Below are positions 12,801-21,406 of a DNA stretch of 21,406 nt, in pieces. Numbering within the stretch: the first letter of the stretch is position 1; each line of letters starts with the position of its first letter. The translations under genes were made by a program, and so were the position numbers. Source of the DNA: Utricularia gibba (lineage: Eukaryota; Streptophyta; Magnoliopsida; Lamiales; Lentibulariaceae); contig NEEC01000087.1 of the NCBI GenBank assembly GCA_002189035.1, forward strand, positions 1 through 21,406, given 5' to 3'. Below the pieces are notes generated by a model. That model was not told the origin of the DNA. It searched no databases and worked only from the letters and a program-made list of their open reading frames with translations.

Positions 12801-15800
12801 TTGGGAAGCTTTATTCGTGCTCCAAGTAATATCATATGGAGTTACGTTTTTCCGATAACTGTGGACATATTAAAAACAACCTCAACGAAAAGTGTCTTCC
12901 GTGTCCTTCCTTGGTGGCTGCGTCTAAGAATGTGCTTCTCGTTCTCGACATTGATGCAAATGGGATACACGGCAAAAGAATCAAATAGCCACTAGAGACA
13001 TGGTGTATGGGAATGGTGCATCAAGAATCAGAAGTATCATAGCAACTAATTGAATCAATCAACAGCCAAAACATATGGTGTCAAACTTCATCGGATATGC
13101 GATCAAGATGGAAAAAAGTCACATGTTACATCATGAATTTCGTGGCATCACTTATCCCAACACTGTTGTATACTCAGGATATGCGTAAATATTTATTTTT
13201 AACAAATCCGGTGCACGTGTGATTTTTCGGCTGCATCCCGAATGGTGATGCGCAATGAAATGACTATGTCGCACATCCTGGTCCACGAAGCACCTCTTCG
13301 AAACATGTAGAGCCTTACTCTTCATAGCACACCATTGGGAAGCTTTATTCGTGCTCCAAGTAATATCATATGGAGTTACGTTTTTCCGATAACTGTGGAC
13401 ATATTAAAAACAACCTCAACGAAAAGTGTCTTCCGTGTCCTTCCTTGGTGGCTGCGTCTAAGAATGTGCTTCTCGTTCTCGACATTGATGCAAATGGGAT
13501 ACACGGCAAAAGAATCAAATAGCCACTAGAGACATGGTGTATGGGAATGGTGCATCAAGAATCAGAAGTATCATAGCAACTAATTGAATCAATCAACAGC
13601 CAAAACATATGGTGTCAAACTTCATCGGATATGCGATCAAGATGGAAAAAAGTCACATGTTACATCATGAATTTCGTGGCATCACTTATCCCAACACTGT
13701 TGTATACTCAGGATATGCGTAAATATTTATTTTTAACAAATCCGGTGCACGTGTGATTTTTCGGCTGCATCCCGAATGGTGATGCGCAATGAAATGACTA
13801 TGTCGCACATCCTGGTCCACGAAGCACCTCTTCGAAACATGTAGAGCCTTACTCTTCATAGCACACCATTGGGAAGCTTTATTCGTGCTCCAAGTAATAT
13901 CATATGGAGTTACGTTTTTCCGATAACTGTGGACATATTAAAAACAACCTCAACGAAAAGTGTCTTCCGTGTCCTTCCTTGGTGGCTGCGTCTAAGAATG
14001 TGCTTCTCGTTCTCGACATTGATGCAAATGGGATACACGGCAAAAGAATCAAATAGCCACTAGAGACATGGTGTATGGGAATGGTGCATCAAGAATCAGA
14101 AGTATCATAGCAACTAATTGAATCAATCAACAGCCAAAACATATGGTGTCAAACTTCATCGGATATGCGATCAAGATGGAAAAAAGTCACATGTTACATC
14201 ATGAATTTCGTGGCATCACTTATCCCAACACTGTTGTATACTCAGGATATGCGTAAATATTTATTTTTAACAAATCCGGTGCACGTGTGATTTTTCGGCT
14301 GCATCCCGAATGGTGATGCGCAATGAAATGACTATGTCGCACATCCTGGTCCACGAAGCACCTCTTCGAAACATGTAGAGCCTTACTCTTCATAGCACAC
14401 CATTGGGAAGCTTTATTCGTGCTCCAAGTAATATCATATGGAGTTACGTTTTTCCGATAACTGTGGACATATTAAAAACAACCTCAACGAAAAGTGTCTT
14501 CCGTGTCCTTCCTTGGTGGCTGCGTCTAAGAATGTGCTTCTCGTTCTCGACATTGATGCAAATGGGATACACGGCAAAAGAATCAAATAGCCACTAGAGA
14601 CATGGTGTATGGGAATGGTGCATCAAGAATCAGAAGTATCATAGCAACTAATTGAATCAATCAACAGCCAAAACATATGGTGTCAAACTTCATCGGATAT
14701 GCGATCAAGATGGAAAAAAGTCACATGTTACATCATGAATTTCGTGGCATCACTTATCCCAACACTGTTGTATACTCAGGATATGCGTAAATATTTATTT
14801 TTAACAAATCCGGTGCACGTGTGATTTTTCGGCTGCATCCCGAATGGTGATGCGCAATGAAATGACTATGTCGCACATCCTGGTCCACGAAGCACCTCTT
14901 CGAAAACATGTAGAGCCTTACTCTTCATAGCACACCATTGGGAAGCTTTATTCGTGCTCCAAGTAATATCATATGGAGTTACGTTTTTCCGATAACTGTG
15001 GACATATTAAAAACAACCTCAACGAAAAGTGTCTTCCGTGTCCTTCCTTGGTGGCTGCGTCTAAGAATGTGCTTCTCGTTCTCGACATTGATGCAAATGG
15101 GATACACGGCAAAAGAATCAAATAGCCACTAGAGACATGGTGTATGGGAATGGTGCATCAAGAATCAGAAGTATCATAGCAACTAATTGAATCAATCAAC
15201 AGCCAAAACATATGGTGTCAAACTTCATCGGATATGCGATCAAGATGGAAAAAAGTCACATGTTACATCATGAATTTCGTGGCATCACTTATCCCAACAC
15301 TGTTGTATACTCAGGATATGCGTAAATATTTATTTTTAACAAATCCGGTGCACGTGTGATTTTTCGGCTGCATCCCGAATGGTGATGCGCAATGAAATGA
15401 CTATGTCGCACATCCTGGTCCACGAAGCACCTCTTCGAAACATGTAGAGCCTTACTCTTCATAGCACACCATTGGGAAGCTTTATTCGTGCTCCAAGTAA
15501 TATCATATGGAGTTACGTTTTTCCGATAACTGTGGACATATTAAAAACAACCTCAACGAAAAGTGTCTTCCGTGTCCTTCCTTGGTGGCTGCGTCTAAGA
15601 ATGTGCTTCTCGTTCTCGACATTGATGCAAATGGGATACACGGCAAAAGAATCAAATAGCCACTAGAGACATGGTGTATGGGAATGGTGCATCAAGAATC
15701 AGAAGTATCATAGCAACTAATTGAATCAATCAACAGCCAAAACATATGGTGTCAAACTTCATCGGATATGCGATCAAGATGGAAAAAAGTCACATGTTAC

Positions 15801-17075
15801 ATCATGAATTTCGTGGCATCACTTATCCCAACACTGTTGTATACTCAGGATATGCGTAAATATTTATTTTTAACAAATCCGGTGCACGTGTGATTTTTCG
15901 GCTGCATCCCGAATGGTGATGCGCAATGAAATGACTATGTCGCACATCCTGGTCCACGAAGCACCTCTTCGAAAACATGTAGAGCCTTACTCTTCATAGC
16001 ACACCATTGGGAAGCTTTATTCGTGCTCCAAGTAATATCATATGGAGTTACGTTTTTCCGATAACTGTGGACATATTAAAAACAACCTCAACGAAAAGTG
16101 TCTTCCGTGTCCTTCCTTGGTGGCTGCGTCTAAGAATGTGCTTCTCGTTCTCGACATTGATGCAAATGGGATACACGGCAAAAGAATCAAATAGCCACTA
16201 GAGACATGGTGTATGGGAATGGTGCATCAAGAATCAGAAGTATCATAGCAACTAATTGAATCAATCAACAGCCAAAACATATGGTGTCAAACTTCATCGG
16301 ATATGCGATCAAGATGGAAAAAAGTCACATGTTACATCATGAATTTCGTGGCATCACTTATCCCAACACTGTTGTATACTCAGGATATGCGTAAATATTT
16401 ATTTTTAACAAATCCGGTGCACGTGTGATTTTTCGGCTGCATCCCGAATGGTGATGCGCAATGAAATGACTATGTCGCACATCCTGGTCCACGAAGCACC
16501 TCTTCGAAACATGTAGAGCCTTACTCTTCATAGCACACCATTGGGAAGCTTTATTCGTGCTCCAAGTAATATCATATGGAGTTACGTTTTTCCGATAACT
16601 GTGGACATATTAAAAACAACCTCAACGAAAAGTGTCTTCCGTGTCCTTCCTTGGTGGCTGCGTCTAAGAATGTGCTTCTCGTTCTCGACATTGATGCAAA
16701 TGGGATACACGGCAAAAGAATCAAATAGCCACTAGAGACATGGTGTATGGGAATGGTGCATCAAGAATCAGAAGTATCATAGCAACTAATTGAATCAATC
16801 AACAGCCAAAACATATGGTGTCAAACTTCATCGGATATGCGATCAAGATGGAAAAAAGTCACATGTTACATCATGAATTTCGTGGCATCACTTATCCCAA
16901 CACTGTTGTATACTCAGGATATGCGTAAATATTTATTTTTAACAAATCCGGTGCACGTGTGATTTTTCGGCTGCATCCCGAATGGTGATGCGCAATGAAA
17001 TGACTATGTCGCACATCCTGGTCCACGAAGCACCTCTTCGAAAACATGTAGAGCCTTACTCTTCATAGCACACCA

Positions 17076-19208
17076 TTGGGAAGCTTTATTCGTGCTCCAA
17101 GTAATATCATATGGAGTTACGTTTTTCCGATAACTGTGGACATATTAAAAACAACCTCAACGAAAAGTGTCTTCCGTGTCCTTCCTTGGTGGCTGCGTTA
17201 AGAATGTGCTTCTCGTTCTCGACATTGATGCAAATGATACACGGCAAAAGAATCAAATAGCCACTAGAGACATGGTGTATGGGAATGGTGCATCAAGAAT
17301 CAGAAGTATCATAGCAACTAATTGAATCAATCAACAGCCAAAACATATGGTGTCAAACTTCATCGGATATGCGATCAAGATGGAAAAAAGTCACATGTTA
17401 CATCATGAATTTCGTGGCATCACTTATCCCAACACTGTTGTATACTCAGGATATGCGTAAATATTTATTTTTAACAAATCCGGTGCACGTGTGATTTTTC
17501 GGCTGCATCCCGAATGGTGATGCGCAATGAAATGACTATGTCGCACATCCTGGTCCACGAAGCACCTCTTCGAAACATGTAGAGCCTTACTCTTCATAGC
17601 ACACCATTGGGAAGCTTTATTCGTGCTCCAAGTAATATCATATGGAGTTACGTTTTTCCGATAACTGTGGACATATTAAAAACAACCTCAACGAAAAGTG
17701 TCTTCCGTGTCCTTCCTTGGTGGCTGCGTCTAATAATGTGCTTCTCGTTCTCGACATTGATGCAAATGGGATACACGGCAAAAGAATCAAATAGCCACTA
17801 GAGACATGGTGTATGGGAATGGTGCATCAAGAATCAGAAGTATCATAGCAACTAATTGAATCAATCAACAGCCAAAACATATGGTGTCAAACTTCATCGG
17901 ATATGCGATCAAGATGGAAAAAAGTCACATGTTACATCATGAATTTCGTGGCATCACTTATCCCAACACTGTTGTATACTCAGGATATGCGTAAATATTT
18001 ATTTTTAACAAATCCGGTGCACGTGTGATTTTTCGGCTGCATCCCGAATGGTGATGCGCAATGAAATGACTATGTCGCACATCCTGGTCCACGAAGCACC
18101 TCTTCGAAAACATGTAGAGCCTTACTCTTCATAGCACACCATTGGGAAGCTTTATTCGTGCTCAAGTAATATCATATGGAGTTACGTTTTTCCGATAACT
18201 GTGGACATATTAAAAACAACCTCAACGAAAAGTGTCTTCCGTGTCCTTCCTTGGTGGCTGCGTCTAAGAATGTGCTTCTCGTTCTCGACATTGATGCAAA
18301 TGGGATACACGGCAAAAGAATCAAATAGCCACTAGAGACATGGTGTATGGGAATGGTGCATCAAGAATCAGAAGTATCATAGCAACTAATTGAATCAATC
18401 AACAGCCAAAACATATGGTGTCAAACTTCATCGGATATGCGATCAAGATGGAAAAAAGTCACATGTTACATCATGAATTTCGTGGCATCACTTATCCCAA
18501 CACTGTTGTATACTCAGGATATGCGTAAATATTTATTTTTAACAAATCCGGTGCACGTGTGATTTTTCGGCTGCATCCCGAATGGTGATGCGCAATGAAA
18601 TGACTATGTCGCACATCCTGGTCCACGAAGCACCTCTTCGAAAACATGTAGAGCCTTACTCTTCATAGCACACCATTGGGAAGCTTTATTCGTGCTCCAA
18701 GTAATATCATATGGAGTTACGTTTTTCCGATAACTGTGGACATATTAAAAACAACCTCAACGAAAAGTGTCTTCCGTGTCCTTCCTTGGTGGCTGCGTTA
18801 AGAATGTGCTTCTCGTTCTCGACATTGATGCAAATGGGATACACGGCAAAAGAATCAAATAGCCACTAGAGACATGGTGTATGGGAATGGTGCATCAAGA
18901 ATCAGAAGTATCATAGCAACTAATTGAATCAATCAACAGCCAAAACATATGGTGTCAAACTTCATCGGATATGCGATCAAGATGGAAAAAAGTCACATGT
19001 TACATCATGAATTTCGTGGCATCACTTATCCCAACACTGTTGTATACTCAGGATATGCGTAAATATTTATTTTTAACAAATCCGGTGCACGTGTGATTTT
19101 TCGGCTGCATCCCGAATGGTGATGCGCAATGAAATGACTATGTCGCACATCCTGGTCCACGAAGCACCTCTTCGAAACATGTAGAGCCTTACTCTTCATA
19201 GCACACCA
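17076..19208. repeat. Four right-transitional units
   Basis: Units start at 17076, 17607, 18142 and 18676, with lengths 531, 535, 534 and 533. Unit 17076 has GCGTTAAG and a two-base loss (CAAATGATAC). Unit 17607 has TCTAATAATG instead of TCTAAGAATG. Unit 18142 lost one C near its start (GCTCAAGTAA). Unit 18676 again has GCGTTAAG. Variation reappears here after the long uniform core, ahead of the strongly changed units to the right. Confidence 0.95.
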
Positions 19209-19949
19209 TTGGGAAGCTTTATTCGTGCTCCAAGTAATATCATATGGAGTTACGTTTTCCGATAACTGTGGACATATTAAAAACAACCTCAACGAAAAGT
19301 GTCTTCCGTGTCCTTCCTTGGTGGCTGCGTCTTAAGAATGTGCTTCTCGTTCTCGACAATTGACTGCAAAATGGTGCATCAAGAATTATCATGGCAACTT
19401 TGAACAAAACAGCCAAAACATATGGTGTCAAACTTCATCGGATATGCGATCAAGATGGAAAAAAGTGTTATTTTTCGGCTGCAGGATATGCCCGAATGGT
19501 GATGCGCAATGAAATGACTATGTCGCACATCCTGGTCCACGAAGCACCTCTTCCAAAACATGCAGAGCCTACTCTTCATAGCACACCATTGGGAATCAAA
19601 TAGCCACTAGAGACATGGTGTAAGGAATGGTGCATCAAGAATCAGAAGTATCATAGCAACTAATTGAATCAATCAACAGCCAAAACATATGGTGTCAAAC
19701 TTCATCGGATATGCGATCAAGATGGAAAAAAGTCACATGTTACATCATGAATTTCGTGGCATCACTTATCCCAACACTGTTGTATACTCAGGATATGCGT
19801 AAATATTTATTTTTAACAAATCCGGTGCACGTGTGATTTTTCGGCTGCATCCCGAATGGTGATGCGCAATGAAATGACTATGTCGCACATCCTGGTCCAC
19901 GAAGCACCTCTTCGAAAACATGTAGAGCCTTACTCTTCATAGCACACCA
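19209..19949. repeat. Rearranged composite of two shortened units (741 bp)
   Basis: From one HindIII start to the next is 741 bp, 329 bp short of two 535-bp units. The first part is ordinary to about 19356. It then lacks the 53-bp segment, differs by small indels around 19385-19412, lacks the 99-bp segment at about 19465, and has six extra bases (part of GGATATGC) at 19484-19490. It also carries CCAAAACATGCAGAGCCTAC where most units read CGAAAACATGTAGAGCCTTAC. At 19589 TTGGGA joins ATCAAATAG, skipping 173 bp including a HindIII site. The remainder to 19949 is an ordinary unit tail, with one small change at GTGTAAGG. The sum of these changes accounts for the length deficit. Confidence 0.93.
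19391..19603 (+). CDS. Unrecognised 70-codon ORF in the composite unit
   Basis: An ATG at 19391 opens a 70-codon frame closed by TAG at 19601. The open stretch begins after an in-frame TGA at 19361, giving 79 sense codons. The product starts MATLNKTAKTYGVK, is mostly polar and basic in its first half, and is methionine-rich in the middle (RMVMRNEMTMSHIL). It shows no signal peptide or membrane segment, and I do not recognise a family. In ordinary units the same DNA is broken: ATG is ATA, the first codons are frameshifted, the 99-bp segment adds TGA and TAA, and an extra T in CCTTACTC leads to TAG. No promoter or clear start context can be judged. It may be a relic coding sequence from which the satellite arose, or an accident of deletions. 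A 79-codon open stretch is not rare by chance. Confidence 0.25.
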   Translation: MATLNKTAKTYGVKLHRICDQDGKKCYFSAAGYARMVMRNEMTMSHILVHEAPLPKHAEPTLHSTPLGIK

Positions 19950-21017
19950 TTGGGAAGCTTTATTCGTGCTCCAAGTAATATCATATGGAGTTACGTTTTT
20001 CCGATAACTGTGGACATATTAAAAACAAACCTCAACGAAAAGTGTCTTCCGTGTCCTTCCTTGGTGGCTGCGTTTAATAATGTGCTTCTCGTTCTCGAAA
20101 TTGATGCAAACAAGATACACGGCAAAAGAATCAAATAGCCACTAGAGACATGGTGTATGGGAATGGTGCATCAAGAATCAGAAGTATCATAGCAACTAAT
20201 TGAATCAATCAACAGCCAAAACATATGGTGTCAAACTTCATCGGATATGCGATCAAGATGGAAAAAAGTCACATGTTACATCATGAATTTCGTGGCATCA
20301 CTTATCCCAACACTGTTGTATACTCAGGATATGCGTAAATATTTATTTTTAACAAATCCGGTGCACGTGTGATTTTTCGGCTGCATCCCGAATGGTGATG
20401 CGCAATGAAATGACTATGTCGCACATCCTGGTCCACGAAGCACCTCTTCGAAAATATGTAGAGCCTTACTCTTCATAGCACACCATTGGGAAGCTTTATT
20501 CGTGCTTCAAGTAATATCATATGGAGTTACGTTTTTCCGATAACTGTGGACATATTAAAAACAACCTCAACGAAAAGTGTCTTCCGTGTCCTTCCTTGGT
20601 GGCTGCGTTTAATAATGTGCTTCTCGTTCTCGAAATTGATGCAAACAAGATACACGGCAAAAGAATCAAATAGCCACTAGAGACATGGTGTATGGGAATG
20701 GTGCATCAAGAATCAGAAGTATCATAGCAACTAATTGAATCAATCAACAGCCAAAACATATGGTGTCAAACTTCATCGGATATGCGATCAAGATGGAAAA
20801 AAGTCACATGTTACATCATGAATTTCGTGGCATCACTTATCCCAACACTGTTGTATACTCAGGATATGCGTAAATATTTATTTTTAACAAATCCGGTGCA
20901 CGTGTGATTTTTCGGCTGCACCCGAATGGTGATGCGCAATGAAATGACTATGTCGCACATCCTGGTCCACGAAGCACCTCTTCAAAACATGCAGAGCCTA
21001 CTCTTCATAGCACACCA
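19950..21017. repeat. Two diverged right-side units
   Basis: Units start at 19950 (536 bp) and 20486 (532 bp). Both share changes not seen in the core: GCGTTTAATAATG for GCGTCTAAGAATG, CTCGAAATTG for CTCGACATTG, and GCAAACAAGATAC for GCAAATGGGATAC. Unit 19950 also has an extra A (ACAAACCTC) and CGAAAATATG. Unit 20486 has GCTTCAAG, a lost T in GCTGCACCCG, and CTTCAAAACATGCAGAGCCTAC near its end, a state shared with the composite. These form a distinct subfamily. Confidence 0.95.
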
Positions 21018-21406
21018 TTGGAAGCTTTATTCGTGCTCCAAGTAATATAATATGGAGTTACGTTTTTCCGATAACTGTGGACATATTAAAACAACCTCAA
21101 CGAAAAGTGTCTTCCGTGTCCTTCCTTGGTGGCTGCGTTTAATAATGTGCTTCTCGTTCTCGAATTGATGCAAACAAGATACACGGCAAAAGAATCAAAT
21201 AGCCACTAGAGACATGGTGTAGGAATGGTGCATCAAGAATCAGAAGTATCATGGCAACTAATTGAATCAATCAACAGCCAAAACATATGGTGTCAAACTT
21301 CATCGGATATGCGATCAAGATGGAAAAAGTCACATGTTACATCATGAATTTCGTGGCATCACTTATCCCAACACTGTTGTATACTCAGGATATGCGTAAA
21401 TATTTA
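21018..21406. repeat. Partial rightmost unit, most diverged
   Basis: The window stops inside this copy at TAAATATTTA. It has the subfamily marks of the two units before it (TTTAATAATG, GCAAACAAGATAC) and further losses: TTGGAAGC, TTAAAACAACC, CTCGAATTG, GTGTAGGAATGG and GGAAAAAGTCAC. The first NdeI site is lost (AATATAATATGG). It reads TCATGGCAAC where most units read TCATAGCAAC, the ATG state found in the composite ORF. Confidence 0.95.

Larger units (their letters stand above)
3178..17075. repeat. Homogenised array core, 26 units
   Basis: Twenty-six consecutive units of 534 or 535 bp. By eye I found no base substitution among them. Differences are single-base changes in short runs: A3 versus A4 in CGAAA(A)CATG near the unit end, T4 versus T5 before CCGATAAC (four T in units 4248 and 10662), and G2 versus G3 in CAAATGG(G)ATAC (two G in unit 9059). 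Such uniformity fits recent amplification with unequal exchange or gene conversion. It is also the error signature of some long-read assemblies, so these one-base variants need raw-read support. No gene is supported in this stretch. Confidence 0.96.
1..21406. repeat. Head-to-tail satellite array, unit about 535 bp
   Basis: The same roughly 535-bp unit recurs from end to end, always in one orientation, with no unrelated sequence between copies. Taking the TTGGGAAGCTT motif as unit start, starts lie at 512, 1045, 1580, 2113, 2646, 3178, 3713, 4248, 4782, 5316, 5850, 6385, 6920, 7455, 7990, 8525, 9059, 9593, 10128, 10662, 11196, 11731, 12266, 12801, 13335, 13869, 14403, 14938, 15472, 16007, 16541, 17076, 17607, 18142, 18676, 19209, 19950, 20486 and 21018 (there TTGGAAGCTT). 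The 35 units between 512 and 19208 average 534.2 bp. Each start carries one HindIII site, so digestion should give a ladder of about 535 bp. NdeI sites (CATATG) occur twice in an ordinary unit. No known satellite family is recognised. Neither array end is in the window, so total copy number is unknown. Confidence 0.99.

Noticed and set aside
19436-19500. Slight resemblance of DQDGKKCYFSAAGY to a calmodulin EF-hand loop, and of DIDANG in another frame of ordinary units
   Set aside because: The spacing of the calcium-binding positions does not fit an EF-hand loop and the conserved closing glutamate is missing, so it is probably chance.
1-21406. CRISPR array
   Set aside because: The repeated unit is about 535 bp with no variable spacers.

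Overview
The whole 21,406-base window is one head-to-tail tandem repeat: a satellite array with a unit of about 534-535 bp. No unique flanking sequence is visible, because the window opens and closes inside a unit. I count 39 HindIII-anchored unit starts plus a partial unit at the left. Every unit is in the same orientation. There is no rRNA, tRNA, CRISPR array, recognisable transposase or known protein gene. One unit (6385-6919) counts by hand to 219 G+C of 535, about 41%. A long, homogenised, gene-free satellite suggests a eukaryotic nuclear genome, but nothing in the unit lets me name the organism.

Layout. 1-511 is a partial unit. 512-3177 holds five units, each with one or more private changes. 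3178-17075 is a 26-unit core in which I saw no base substitutions, only one-base changes in short homopolymer runs. 17076-19208 holds four units with renewed variation. 19209-19949 is a rearranged composite of 741 bp in place of two units. 19950-21017 holds two clearly diverged units, and 21018-21406 is a partial, more diverged unit. Variation therefore rises towards the right, as expected near the edge of an array kept uniform by unequal exchange.

The most interesting place is the composite. Relative to ordinary units it lacks three segments (53, 99 and 173 bp), each bounded by a short direct repeat (AATGG, GT, GAA). With these and several small differences, the sequence reads as an open frame of 79 codons containing an ATG-started 70-codon ORF (19391-19603). 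In ordinary units the same region is broken by a lost ATG, frameshifts and in-frame stops. The compact copy may be a relic of the sequence from which the satellite arose, or a deletion derivative that is open by chance. The window alone cannot decide.

The repeated short frames in the array, including a 64-codon one that starts only at TTG, look like by-products of repeat identity and are not annotated as genes.
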